NCBI GenBank assembly: GCA_006969385.1
Contig: CP030884.1
Location: 4,954,249-5,018,248, forward strand
Source: Planctomycetaceae bacterium
GTDB taxonomy: Bacteria > Planctomycetota > Phycisphaerae > UBA1845 > UTPLA1
Direction: 5' to 3'
DNA: 64,000 nucleotides
Shown: positions 1 to 8,938 of the stretch, in pieces
Numbering within the stretch: position 1 is the stretch's first letter
How the letters are laid out: the number at the start of each line of letters is the position of its first letter
The notes under the pieces: model-generated
The model's database searches: none
The model's input: the letters and a program-made list of their open reading frames with translations, nothing else
What the model was told of the DNA's origin: nothing
Program-made: the position numbers and the translations under genes

Positions 1-79
1 CCGAGCGCCCTCCGTTACCGCCACATGTTCATCTGAAGCGTTCGCACCTATGCTATTAAGGATGCGGGAGGGCCACACC

Positions 80-715
80 ATGGTCTTAGACCTGATCAAA
101 TCCAAGGTTCGCTGGTTTCTTTTTAAGCGTCGATGGATGATGTTGGTACCAAAACACGACCAACGTCCCGATCTACTCGAATTGCGTAGCCGAATCACCG
201 AAGTCATCACCTGGTGCAGTCGGAAGCCACGACCGTGGAACCCACGTTCGACATTTCGTACCATCGAATTGGCTTGGTACGACTTTTCCGACGATCGGCA
301 CGACGTCATAAAGAGCCTTTCTTCTAAGCGTCGCGGCATGTTGCAAGATTGCGAATGGTTCAACAGCACCACTCCGGCACCAGCCCCCGATTTGGCGGGC
401 GGTCGTATCCTCGTTTATATCCCCGATTGGAATTGCGTTCCCGGGAACGAATATGAAATCAGCAACGGGTTTGTTAACGAACAGTGCGTGCCGCCATGGG
501 ACCTCTGGCTCGACTTCAACTACGACGACCATCATGACAACGGAACTTGCGGTTTTCTACTATGCTGGGTGCCGCCCGAGATGATTGCGTTGGTCGACAA
601 TACGATCAACAACGCCGCCGAAGTCTCCTTGCAATGGTTGGATGAGACCGACTGGAAAATCGCGCGACAACTTGAAAAGGCAGGCTGCGGCTATGTCAAA
701 GTAGCGAAAGGTTAG
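80..715 (+). CDS. Hypothetical protein, 211 aa
   Basis: I do not recognise the family. The start at 80 is chosen because a GGGAGG ribosome-binding site lies a few bases upstream; an in-frame ATG at 50 has no comparable signal. The product is soluble-looking and rich in Trp, Asp and Asn. It has a basic N-terminus (RWFLFKRRW around residues 11-19) and a central acidic DFNYDDHHDNG stretch near residue 160 that could bind metal, though no family supports that. There is no signal peptide or membrane segment. The neighbouring gene is convergent with the two stop codons almost touching, so there is no operon partner to suggest a role. Confidence 0.6.
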   Translation: MVLDLIKSKVRWFLFKRRWMMLVPKHDQRPDLLELRSRITEVITWCSRKPRPWNPRSTFRTIELAWYDFSDDRHDVIKSLSSKRRGMLQDCEWFNSTTPAPAPDLAGGRILVYIPDWNCVPGNEYEISNGFVNEQCVPPWDLWLDFNYDDHHDNGTCGFLLCWVPPEMIALVDNTINNAAEVSLQWLDETDWKIARQLEKAGCGYVKVAKG

Positions 716-1164
716 TTGGGGGCCTCGGCATCTAGATCGTCGTCCGGCATTTGATGCATCGCCCATACATCCGCCGCATCCGTCGGCCCCGTTTTGCGCC
801 CACCCCGAATCCACTGCCGCCAGCGTCGCGAGAATACGATGATCGCCACCGCCGCCGTGATGAAAATAACGAGCAGCAGCGCGCCGTACATTAACGACAA
901 TCGCCAGCGCTTCACGCGCGGGTCGTTCTTGATGTCTCCTGAATTCGAATCGGCCGAGGCGACCTGTGCAAGGCTCGCTCCCACAATAACAAACGAAGTG
1001 TGGAGCGTCACGTCAAAAGCATGACCGCGAATGAAATTCTCGCCACCGTTGGAATGAGATGGAATTGGGCGGGACGTCGCATTGGCGGGCGACACGGCAA
1101 GTGCAAGTTGCAGCATGCAATGCAGCGCACAACGCCGTCCAAACTTGGGGTTACAACTCTGCAC
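712..1164 (-). CDS. Hypothetical exported/membrane protein, 150 aa
   Basis: The family is not recognised. The start is a GTG at 1164, supported by a GAGG ribosome-binding site about 8 bases upstream. The first 29 residues (RRCALHCMLQLALAVSPANA) resemble a signal peptide. A second hydrophobic stretch (SFVIVGASLAQVASA, about residues 57-71) could itself be the signal if translation began at an internal GTG (position 1011). A clear transmembrane helix (LMYGALLLVIFITAAVAIIVF, about residues 90-110) is followed by a basic RRWRQWIRGGRK stop-transfer stretch and a short acidic cytoplasmic tail. This suggests a small protein anchored in the inner membrane with its N-terminal part outside. The function is unknown. 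Confidence 0.5.
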   Translation of the reverse strand: MQSCNPKFGRRCALHCMLQLALAVSPANATSRPIPSHSNGGENFIRGHAFDVTLHTSFVIVGASLAQVASADSNSGDIKNDPRVKRWRLSLMYGALLLVIFITAAVAIIVFSRRWRQWIRGGRKTGPTDAADVWAMHQMPDDDLDAEAPN

Positions 1165-1591
1165 GCCTATACCTCAGGCAACTATCCGGCAACCTATGCA
1201 GTCCACCTCGATCAACATCAGTAACGAGTGATACATCAACATCCGTTACAAGTGAAAGGTCGATTTGCATTACGGCTGCAATACTAGGCACCGCGAAGTG
1301 TCGCACCGTTGCGTGCAGGTCCACAGTAAATACAGTTTAGTAATCGAACACGAACCCGCGAGCGTTCAAACCTGAAAAAGCGAACTGTATTTGTCAAATC
1401 GCAAATCGCAAATTTCAAATTTGAGCTTGCAATTGTCTCGCCGCAGTACCACAGCGTAATTGCCCATCGCAAGCGTCAAATCGCACACCCCGAGCCACAC
1501 GCTACAAGCCCCATGCCCCGAGACTCAAAGCACAAGACTCACGACTCAAGACTCACGACACAAGTCTCAAGCCACCCGCCAATTGCCCCCC
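1165..1591. other. Intergenic region with simple direct repeats
   Basis: No gene is supported here. The stretch contains an A/T-rich run of short repeated words around 1397-1425 (CAAATCGCAAATCGCAAATT) and a second cluster around 1520-1575 built from variants of GACTCAAGACTCACGAC. Both look like slippage-derived low-complexity sequence between two minus-strand genes. No terminator hairpin is evident. Confidence 0.5.
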
Positions 1592-2578
1592 TTACCAAAT
1601 CTCCCCCCTCGGATTCGTCGTATCCTGCTTGGCAAATCGCTCCATCGCTTCCTTTTGCTCGGGCGACAGGCGTTTGGGTGGCACGATCTTCACGATCACG
1701 AGTTGGTCGCCGCGCTTGCCGCTCGGACCATGCTCGATGCCCAACCCCGCCAGCCGCAGCTTAGCACCACTGGGCGTACCCGGTGGAATCGTGACCGTCC
1801 GCGTGCCGTCGAGCGTGGGTAAATCGATCTTGGCTCCCAGCGTCGCCTCGGCAATCGTTACCGGTGCCGTCAATAAGATGTTGTCGTCATCGCGCTCAAA
1901 ATACGGATGCGGCTGCACCGACACGACGACATACAGATCACCGTCGCGCTGACCGTTGCGCCCCGGCGTGCCTTTGCCGCGCACGCGAATCTTTTGGCCT
2001 TGCCGCACGCCCGGCGGAATCTTGACGGTAATGCGCTGCGGCTCGCGCCCGCCGATTTTCAAATCGAGGTCCAGCTTGGTACCGCGCACGGCGCGCTCGA
2101 ACGTTAGCGAAACGGGATACTCGACATCTGCCGGTGGCGGCGGTGTCGATCGCGGTTGGCGCGTCCGTCCCGAACGGCCCGCACCGCCAAAAAACGCGTC
2201 GAAAGGTGAACCACCACCCTGCCGCGGCGCGCCGCCGAACATCGACGAGAAATCGAACATGTCGGCGAGATTTTCGAGGTCGATCGGCTCGCCGGTTTCG
2301 TTGTTCCACGTATAGGTTTGACCGCCCGGGCCGCCCCCGCCACCGGGAAACCCACCGGACGCCGCGGCATGACCGAAACGATCGTACGCGGCGCGCTTCT
2401 TTTCATCCGACAATACGGCGTAAGCTTCTTGTGCTTCTTTGAACTTCTTTTCCGCTTCTTTATTGTCCGGGTTCTGGTCGGGATGAAACTGTTTTGCCAG
2501 CCGACGATAGGCGCTCTTAATCTCCGCCGCGCTAGCCTTTTTAGAGATGCCCAATACGTCGTAGTAGTCGCGCTTCAT
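1592..2578 (-). CDS. DnaJ-class co-chaperone without zinc finger (CbpA type)
   Basis: This is an Hsp40 co-chaperone that would stimulate DnaK ATPase activity and deliver clients to it. The J domain occupies residues 1-70 (MKRDYYDVLGI...) with the essential HPD motif at about 33-35. A Gly/Phe-rich linker (GGFPGGGGGPGG) follows at about 75-90. After it come the two beta-sandwich client-binding domains (about 155-315), including KIPPGVRQGQKIRVRGKG and IPPGTPSGAKLRLAGLG. The CxxCxGxG zinc-finger repeats of canonical DnaJ are absent, which makes it class II, like CbpA or YdeH-type J proteins. The 328-residue length is normal. No dnaK or grpE neighbours are present, so it is probably an accessory J protein. 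Confidence 0.9.
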   Translation of the reverse strand: MKRDYYDVLGISKKASAAEIKSAYRRLAKQFHPDQNPDNKEAEKKFKEAQEAYAVLSDEKKRAAYDRFGHAAASGGFPGGGGGPGGQTYTWNNETGEPIDLENLADMFDFSSMFGGAPRQGGGSPFDAFFGGAGRSGRTRQPRSTPPPPADVEYPVSLTFERAVRGTKLDLDLKIGGREPQRITVKIPPGVRQGQKIRVRGKGTPGRNGQRDGDLYVVVSVQPHPYFERDDDNILLTAPVTIAEATLGAKIDLPTLDGTRTVTIPPGTPSGAKLRLAGLGIEHGPSGKRGDQLVIVKIVPPKRLSPEQKEAMERFAKQDTTNPRGEIW

Positions 2579-2799
2579 AATTCCACTGGTTCACCTATTC
2601 ATGCGCCGGCGCAACGCGTTCCGCAAATCCGTACACGATCTCGCGGTGCTTCATTATACGTGTGGGCTCGTCATCGCGACACGTCCCGCGCCTGAATCAG
2701 CACACGCCCGAGATTCGATTTGACACGCACCTAGCCTTGAAGGTGAAATACGGATATTCAAGAATGGATGCTTGTTCTCGCTGAAGGATTGTTCCCGCC

Positions 2800-4047
2800 A
2801 TGCGCATCGCTTGTTGTCAACTCGAAGCCAAAACCATGGAGACCTCCCCCATGGTCTGGCCGGCCCTGCAAAAGCAGGCCGATATCGCCACCGAGGGCGG
2901 TGCGGATCTGTTGGTATTTCCCGAAATTTCGTATCCGGCCTACAGCCTCGTATCGCGCGAGCGCTACTTTGACGAAGACGTCGAACGCAGCGATGCCGTG
3001 TTGCGGCGCTACTCCGATATCGCGCGGCGCGCCGCCAGTTGGATCGTCGCCGGCTTCGTCGAAGAATCCGACGACGGCCATCTCTATAACAGCGCGGCCT
3101 TATTCGATCGCACGGGGCAATTGTGCGATGTCGCGCGCAAGCAGGTCATGTGGGACTGTGATCAGGATTGGTTCACTCCCGGCACCGGTGGCGCCGTGCT
3201 CAGCAGCGAGTTCGGCAACATCGGCATTCTCATTTGTGCCGACCTGCGCGTTCCCGAAGTGGCGGCCACGCTTGCCAGCCGCGGTGCCGGCCTCATCGTG
3301 CAGCCGACCGCTTGGGTCAACGCCGCCAAACACAACGATCCGTGGCGCAACGTGCAGGTTGAATTCATGGTTCGCGCGCGGGCGTTGGAGTTTGGTGTGC
3401 CAATTGCCTGTTGCAGCAAGAGCGGTCGCGAGACGCCCAAGATGGGTTACGTCGGTCAAAGCATGATCGTCGATGCCCAAGGCAACTTGCTAAACCAAGC
3501 GCCTTACGATGGCGACTTCACCATCATGGCCGATGTCGAATTCACCGTCGGCCCCGGTGTGTCGGTAAGCGAAGACGAAGAACGCGATCTGCTCAACCTT
3601 AAACCGGTCAGTATGAAAAAGGCCGCCGAGCAAACGGTAACGATTTGCGTGAATGACGATGCATCGGCCATCGCCAACGAATTGCGCGGTATCGACGCGA
3701 CGGTAGAGCCGTTGCGTGGCAGTGACTTGGCCTCGTTCGTAAAGCCGCGACTAGCAGCGCTGCGCGGCGTGCAAGTATTGATGATTTCAGGGCCGATGCC
3801 CGACATGGCGTTGGTGCGTTCGCGTGCCGTGGAGAATCGCATCTTTCTCGTCAGCGCAGGCCCGAATCAGGAACCGCTCGTTGTCGATCCGAACGGTGAT
3901 TACCTGTACCCGGATGCCGAAGCCCGTGCGCAGCTCAATCTCAGCCTCGCCAACGATAAGCAGTTTACGCCCCGCACGCCGATCTGGTCGCAACGCCGCA
4001 CCGAAGGGTACGAGTTCGCCCCCACTGGTGCGTCGCAGGCGTCATAG
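2800..4047 (+). CDS. Carbon-nitrogen hydrolase (nitrilase superfamily) with C-terminal extension
   Basis: This is a probable amidase or nitrilase-family hydrolase. The catalytic Glu is in LLVFPEISYP (about residue 47), the Lys in DVARKQVMWD (about 112) and the Cys in GILICADLRVPE (about 147), so the Glu-Lys-Cys triad is intact. The conserved domain ends near residue 265. The remaining 150 residues resemble a worn second copy of the fold (for example GPMPDMALVRSRAVENRIFLVSAG) without catalytic residues. At 415 aa the protein is longer than the usual 260-320 aa of the family. The start follows the first conserved MRIACCQLE strand. The substrate cannot be inferred from the neighbours. Confidence 0.85.
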   Translation: MRIACCQLEAKTMETSPMVWPALQKQADIATEGGADLLVFPEISYPAYSLVSRERYFDEDVERSDAVLRRYSDIARRAASWIVAGFVEESDDGHLYNSAALFDRTGQLCDVARKQVMWDCDQDWFTPGTGGAVLSSEFGNIGILICADLRVPEVAATLASRGAGLIVQPTAWVNAAKHNDPWRNVQVEFMVRARALEFGVPIACCSKSGRETPKMGYVGQSMIVDAQGNLLNQAPYDGDFTIMADVEFTVGPGVSVSEDEERDLLNLKPVSMKKAAEQTVTICVNDDASAIANELRGIDATVEPLRGSDLASFVKPRLAALRGVQVLMISGPMPDMALVRSRAVENRIFLVSAGPNQEPLVVDPNGDYLYPDAEARAQLNLSLANDKQFTPRTPIWSQRRTEGYEFAPTGASQAS

Positions 4048-4156
4048 TCGCACGCACTGCGTGCCAACCGGCAACATGAGTGACATTAAATGTGTACCGC
4101 CGACTTGCGTGCTGGTCACTAAGAATGGTGCCTCCGATCAAGCTTCAAAGCATTAA

Positions 4157-4228
4157 GTTGGGTGTCACTGCTCGGACTACGTTGGGTGTCACTGCTCGGA
4201 CTACGTTGGGTGTCACGGCTCGGACTTC
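4157..4228. repeat. Three tandem copies of a 24-bp unit
   Basis: The unit starts GTTGGGTGTCACTGCTCGGA and repeats at 4157, 4181 and 4205. The first two copies are identical. The third differs at one internal base (GGCTCGG for TGCTCGG) and at its end. The unit resembles the left half of the adjacent GTGCCACTGGTCGGCTT hairpin element. There are no spacers, so this is not a CRISPR array. Confidence 0.9.
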
Positions 4229-4240
4229 ATGATATTGAAT

Positions 4241-4271
4241 CGGGTGCCACTGGTCAGCTTGCTGCCAGTGC
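4241..4271. repeat. Dispersed hairpin element (GTGCCAC family)
   Basis: The sequence CGGGTGCCACTGGTCAGCTT continues into GCTGCCAGTGC. CACTGG pairs with CCAGTG to form a short hairpin. A near copy occurs at 29141-29172, and related elements with other stems occur at 13880, 28047, 29247, 32156 and 52138. Confidence 0.8.
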
Positions 4272-4359
4272 GAAACGCGCGCGACCGTCGTATCGCGATT
4301 ACATCGCCAAGAACAAATCGGATTAAACACTGACTCGTCTCACGCAGCAGGATCCCCCC

Positions 4360-4770
4360 ATGCCCATCTGGTTACAACAAGCGGGTCTCGTTGGATTGGC
4401 CGGGTTTATCGGTGCGATCCTACGCTTCGGCGTCAGCACCGGCGTCAATCGCGTGGCAGCAACCAGCCTGCCGGCCGCGATCAAGCCACTGCCCGCCGGC
4501 ACGTTGGCCGTCAACCTCACGGGCTGCTTTTTTCTTGCCTTGGTACTCACGTGGATGAAAGACAAGCAAGTCTCCGACGGCATGCGCCTCGCCGTCACGG
4601 TCGGCTTTCTCGGAGCCTACACCACCTTCTCGACCTTCGCGGTCGAGGTCTATGAATTGTGGAAAAGCAATCAGCCCACACACGGTCCGATTTATCTGAT
4701 GTTGAGCGTCGTCGGCGGGCTGATGGCCGTCTGGCTCGGCATAGCCTTGGGGCACAAGCTCGCCACGTAA
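4360..4770 (+). CDS. crcB: CrcB/FluC fluoride ion channel
   Basis: This inner-membrane fluoride exporter of the FluC/CrcB family works as a dual-topology dimer that lowers cytoplasmic fluoride. The 136-residue length fits. Four hydrophobic segments are visible (about 8-26, 47-65, 76-95 and 110-132). The family signatures are present: GFIGAILRFG near residue 16, GTLAVNLTGCF near 47 and GFLGAYTTFSTF near 87. It is a single-copy gene rather than a tandem crcB1/crcB2 pair. The start at 4360 lies behind GGATCCCCCC, which gives a weak ribosome-binding site. The downstream sdhC gene begins about 250 bases later and is not obviously co-regulated. Confidence 0.93.
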   Translation: MPIWLQQAGLVGLAGFIGAILRFGVSTGVNRVAATSLPAAIKPLPAGTLAVNLTGCFFLALVLTWMKDKQVSDGMRLAVTVGFLGAYTTFSTFAVEVYELWKSNQPTHGPIYLMLSVVGGLMAVWLGIALGHKLAT

Positions 4771-5018
4771 CGGCGGGTTTTCAATCATTTCGCTTTCCAT
4801 TTGCACCACGACAGTCGCCCCGACCGTCCCGCTACTATTTCAGTGAGCGCGGCGCGAAAAATTCGCGTAACTATCGCTCTTACCACGCGTTGACGCGCGC
4901 CAAGCCGCGTTTTACGCTACGCTGGCCCTGCAAAAAGGGCTTCGCGAGTGGAACCCAACACAATAACCCCTTTCGACCTGCCGCACGGCAGTTGAAAGAT
5001 AAGTTCGAGGATCGTGGC

Positions 5019-5858
5019 GTGGCTGACACATCTGCACCGGCCCTGACGTTTGAAGAAAAGAATCGCTTTTTTCTCCGCAAGCTGCATTCGCTAACCGGCA
5101 TCGTGCCCGTCGGTGTGTTTCTCATTGAGCACATGCTGACCAACAGCATGGCGGCATGGGGCGAGATTTCCGGTGGTGCCGGCGGCGGCAAGGTTGAGTT
5201 CAACCACCACGTGCATTTTTTGCACAGCCTGCCTTATCTGCCGCTGCTCGAAATCTTCGGAATCTTTTTGCCGCTGGCGTTTCACGCGGGCTACGGCATT
5301 CGCATCGCCATGACGGCCAAGAACAACACCGGCAATTATCCCTACATGGATAATGTGCGCTTTTCGCTGCAGCGCATGACGGGTTACATCGCCGTCATAT
5401 TCATTATCGTGCACCTATTCAAATTCCGCTTCGCCCATTGGTTCGGTGGCGTTCCCTTTCTCGATGGCAACATTGAAGACAAATTCGAGATAACCCGTCG
5501 CGGACTGATGGATTGGCATCTCTTCGGCACGCCGATTCCGGCCGAAGTAACGATGGCTTTTTACTTCCTCGGCTTGGCAGCCGCCGTCTTCCACTTTGCC
5601 AACGGCATCTGGACGTTCTGCATCAGTTGGGGCATCACGGTCGGTGAAAAAGCGCAGAAGCGCATGGGGGCTGTGGCGGCTTCCGTCGGCTTCGTGCTGC
5701 TGCTCTGGGGTTCGTCCAGCCTGTACGCGTTCTACAAGGCCGAACCGGCGGAACTGCCCGGTAAGTGGAATCGCGTCAACAACAGCAACCCGGTCGATGG
5801 TCCGCCGATGAAAGATTCGGACCACGGTGAAGGCGAAGATCACGGCGACGGACATTGA
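5019..5858 (+). CDS. sdhC: Succinate dehydrogenase cytochrome b subunit (b558 type)
   Basis: This is the membrane anchor and haem b subunit of succinate dehydrogenase/fumarate reductase, of the single-polypeptide five-helix type found with two-haem enzymes. The start is a GTG at 5019 behind GAGG; an open frame continues upstream into crcB but is not conserved-looking. Hydrophobic helices lie at about 26-44, 75-98, 118-140, 172-192 and 213-232. Several His residues are positioned as haem ligands (HSLTG, IEHMLT, HAGYG, IIVHLF, FHFANG). The 279 residues end in a His/Asp/Glu-rich tail. sdhA follows after 156 bases, so the pair probably forms one transcript. Confidence 0.9.
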   Translation: MADTSAPALTFEEKNRFFLRKLHSLTGIVPVGVFLIEHMLTNSMAAWGEISGGAGGGKVEFNHHVHFLHSLPYLPLLEIFGIFLPLAFHAGYGIRIAMTAKNNTGNYPYMDNVRFSLQRMTGYIAVIFIIVHLFKFRFAHWFGGVPFLDGNIEDKFEITRRGLMDWHLFGTPIPAEVTMAFYFLGLAAAVFHFANGIWTFCISWGITVGEKAQKRMGAVAASVGFVLLLWGSSSLYAFYKAEPAELPGKWNRVNNSNPVDGPPMKDSDHGEGEDHGDGH

Positions 5859-6014
5859 TCCGTCGCAGGAGCGTACGAGCGTCGCGCCTGAAAGAATTGA
5901 AAACTGGCGCGACAACGGGATAACCGATGATCGATCCCGATAGAATTTCGAGAATGAAAATTTCCAGCGTCGTGGCTTAATGCTCGCGACGAGTCAAAAG
6001 AAGCGAAAGCAACC

Positions 6015-7993
6015 ATGGCAGAAAAACGCGTCATTATGATCGGCGGCGGGCTGGCAGGCCTGGCCGGAACCATGAAGCTGGCGGAACTCGGCGTGCATGT
6101 TGACCTGGTCAGCATGGTGCCCGTCAAGCGCTCGCACAGCGTCTGCGCGCAGGGCGGCATCAACAGCGTCAACGATACCACGCGCGCCCTTGGCGATTCT
6201 GAGTGGTTGCACTTCGATGACACCGTCTACGGCGGCGCGTTTTGAACCATCAGCCACCCGTCAAGGAAATGGCCGATTGGGGCCCCAAGGTCATCGACCT
6301 GCTCGACCGCCTCGGCGTGCCCTTTAACCGCACGCAGGAAGGTCACCTCGATCGCCGTCGCTTCGGTGGCACGCTCTACAAGCGCACCGCGTTCGCCGGC
6401 GCGACCACCGGACAGCAATTGCTTTACGCACTCGACGAACAAGTCCGTCGCTGGGAAGCCGAAGGCCTCGTGCGCAAGTTTGAGTTCTGGGAATTCCTCG
6501 GCACCATCACCGACGACCAAGGTGTCTGCCGTGGTGCCGTCGTCCAAGACATGTTCAGCATGGAAATCCGCGCGTTGCCCGGCGATGCCGTGGTGATGGC
6601 AACGGGCGGCTGCGGCCTGATCTTTGGTAAGAGCACGATGTCGATGATCTGCACCGGCGGTGCCAACTCACGCGTTTATCAAGAAGGCGCGAAGTATGGC
6701 AACGGCGAATTCCTACAGGTGCATCCAACCGCCGTGCCGGGTGCCGACAAGCTGCGCCTGATGAGCGAGAGCGCCCGCGGCGAAGGTGGTCGCGTCTGGG
6801 TGCCGCGCACGCCGCACGACTCGCGCGATCCGAAATCGATCCCCGAAAGTGAGCGCTATTACTTCCTCGAAGAACGCTACCCCACGTACGGCAACCTCGT
6901 GCCGCGCGACATTGCCACTCGCGAAATCTTCGACGTGTGCGTCAAGCAAGGTCTCAGCGTCGAGACCGAACGATTGTGCGTGTATCTCGACCTCACGCAC
7001 TTGCCGGCGACGACGCATAAGAAACTCGACGGCATTCTGAATATTTATCAGAAGTTCCAGGGCGTGAATCCGCGTCAGGTGCCGATGAAAATCTTCCCCG
7101 CCATTCACTATTCGATGGGCGGCATTTGGGTGGATTACACCAAAGATGAAACCACCGGCGGCCTCGAACACGGCGCGCCGAACAACCACATGACCAACAT
7201 CCCCGGTCTTTATGCGATCGGTGAAGCCGAATACCACTATCACGGTGCCAATCGTCTCGGTGCTAATTCGTTGCTTTCAACGATCTTTGAAGGGCTGATC
7301 ACCGGCCCGTCGATCGTGAATTACATCAACTCGCTCAAATCGAGCGCTGCCGACGCCCCCACCGCCCTGTTCGATGGTGCCGTGCGCAAGCACAAGGATG
7401 CCATGGACGATCTCGTAGGCCGCACCGGCAATGAAAACGCGTATCGCTTGCACGACGAACTCGGTCGCACCATGACCGAAAACGTCACGGTGGTGCGATA
7501 CAACGACAAGATCAAAGAAACGCTGACGAAGATCGATGAGATCGCCGAGCGCTTTAAGCGCGCCCCGTTGGCCGACAACGGTCAGTGGACCAACCAGAAC
7601 TTATCATTCACCCGCGCCTTGGGTGATATGATTGTCTTGGCCAAAGTGATCGCGCTCGGTGCATTGCAACGCGATGAATCGCGCGGGGCGCATTACAAGC
7701 CCGACTTCCAAATCGACGGCCTCGATCCCGATAGCGGCGAAGACCTGACCGAGCAAGCCCGCCGCTGGTGTAAGCAGTTCCAGGCCAACAACGACAAGTG
7801 GCTTAAATCGACCATCGCCGAGCACACACCCGAAGGGCCGAAGCTCACGTATGAAGATGTGGACCTGAGTCTGCTCTCCCCGCGCCCACGCACCTACGGT
7901 CTCAAGGGTGCCGAGGAGATCATGAGGGTTTGGAATAGCGAGTTTGCCAAGAAACCCGTCGAAACGAAGAAACCTGTGGCCGTTTCGGCATAA
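6015..7993 (+). pseudogene. sdhA: Succinate dehydrogenase flavoprotein subunit, split by a frameshift
   Basis: This is the FAD-binding catalytic subunit of succinate dehydrogenase. The first frame (6015-6245) encodes the Rossmann FAD site VIMIGGGLAGLAG and the HSVCAQGGIN segment that normally carries the covalent FAD on His. It ends at a TGA (6243-6245) right after YGGAF. The rest (NHQPPVKEMADWGP...) continues to 7993 one frame over, entered from a TTG at 6242. Adding one T to the four-T run at 6240-6243 restores an uninterrupted YGGAFLNHQPPVK. Apart from this the protein is complete (about 658 aa), with HPTAVPGADKL, SESARGEGGRVWV and HYSMGGIWVDY. It could be a real mutation, recoding or a sequencing error. 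No sdhB follows. Confidence 0.9.
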
Positions 7994-8060
7994 TGCAATC
8001 TCGAAAATTCTCGCGGACGCATGCTTGCTCTATTTGAGGGAGCCAATCTTCTTAACGAAT

Positions 8061-8094
8061 AAAAGCCCTGCCGTGGCCACGGCGGGGCTTTTTC
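8061..8094 (+). terminator. Rho-independent terminator after sdhA
   Basis: The arms GCCCTGCCGTGG and CCACGGCGGGGC form a near-perfect hairpin preceded by AAAA and followed by TTTTT. It lies about 70 bases after the sdhA stop and ends the sdhCA transcript. It could also act on the convergent lipoprotein gene. Confidence 0.9.
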
Positions 8095-8122
8095 GTTCTA
8101 TTCGAACGGCGTACGCAAACGC

Positions 8123-8836
8123 CTAATCCAACGGCCCCAGATTCACATCCGATACGCGCCACGTGGCGCCGACCTTTTCCATCACCACCGTGATTCGCGC
8201 TTCGATCGGCACGTTAAAACCCTGCTGCAATGCTTGCGCGCGAATGGCATCCCAATATGCCTTACTTCCCTTGGCGGGCGTGTTGTCACTTCGCTTTTTT
8301 TCAAATGCATCCGTAATCGCGACCAGCTTTTCCTGCTCGTGCGCGTTCGTCGCAATGACCGAATACGTTTGCTCCGATTGTTTCGTTTCGTTGCCTTTCT
8401 TCAGCGTCGCCAGATCCATCCCGTCGGTGTAATGGGCGATCTTCGATACCCAAAGCGATACGATATGCCGCACTGCCGCATCTTCGGTGATGTCCACCGG
8501 TACAAAGGGCGACCCCGTGTTCTTGCCCGGCTTCACCTTTTTGTAAATCGTCTTACCGGCCGACAGCGCCATCAAGCGTGCCATGTTATCGTCGTAGCGT
8601 TGAGCGTTGCCTTCCTTGCCCAGCCCTTCGATGCGCACGCGCTGCATATCCTGAGCGGTTTCCAAAAACGCGCGAGCCACGATCTCCGGGCTGGCATCAT
8701 CTTCCAACGCCAGATCGACCTTGCCGAACTCCACCTGCTCCGACGCCTTATGACGGCGTTTGTCCTGACAGCCCGCTTGCGTCATCAGGCCCGCCATCGC
8801 AACCGCGAACAACACGAGAATTTTCATGGCTTTCAT
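8123..8836 (-). CDS. Hypothetical lipoprotein, 237 aa
   Basis: The family is not recognised. The chosen start (8836) begins MKAMKILVLFAVAMAGLMTQAGC, a lipoprotein signal peptide with a probable lipidated Cys at residue 23. An ATG three codons later is equally possible. The mature part is mainly helical and charged, then ends in a compact domain with ARITVVMEKVGATWRVSDVNLGPLD. That pattern (a last strand with a Trp-containing VxxxWRVxDV) is common in NTF2-like or DUF4878-type lumazine-binding folds, so an NTF2-like domain is a guess. The open frame extends upstream antisense to putA, but no start there is supported. It is divergent to putA. Confidence 0.7.
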   Translation of the reverse strand: MKAMKILVLFAVAMAGLMTQAGCQDKRRHKASEQVEFGKVDLALEDDASPEIVARAFLETAQDMQRVRIEGLGKEGNAQRYDDNMARLMALSAGKTIYKKVKPGKNTGSPFVPVDITEDAAVRHIVSLWVSKIAHYTDGMDLATLKKGNETKQSEQTYSVIATNAHEQEKLVAITDAFEKKRSDNTPAKGSKAYWDAIRAQALQQGFNVPIEARITVVMEKVGATWRVSDVNLGPLD

Positions 8837-8938
8837 ATATTCGAGTGTACCGGCTTGAATGCCCGTGACAATACGGCTTGCTTGTTGCCCGTCGCTTCGA
8901 GCAGTAGACTTAAATTTAGTCCAGAGGTGCCTGTTTCC

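Larger units (their letters stand above)
4048..4359. other. Intergenic region with tandem and hairpin repeats
   Basis: No gene is supported. The region holds a three-unit 24-bp tandem array (4157-4228) and one copy of a dispersed GTGCCAC hairpin element (4241-4271), both described separately. No fluoride-riboswitch-like motif was recognised upstream of the crcB start at 4360. Confidence 0.5.

Noticed and set aside
4157..4228. CRISPR-like direct repeats
   Set aside because: The units are contiguous without spacers and there are no cas genes.
4280..4359. Fluoride riboswitch before crcB
   Set aside because: The conserved pseudoknot sequence of that class could not be found in the upstream region.
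8234..8938. N-terminal extension of PutA
   Set aside because: The frame stays open upstream, but it is antisense to the lipoprotein gene. The ATG at 8939 has a ribosome-binding site and gives the expected N-terminus.
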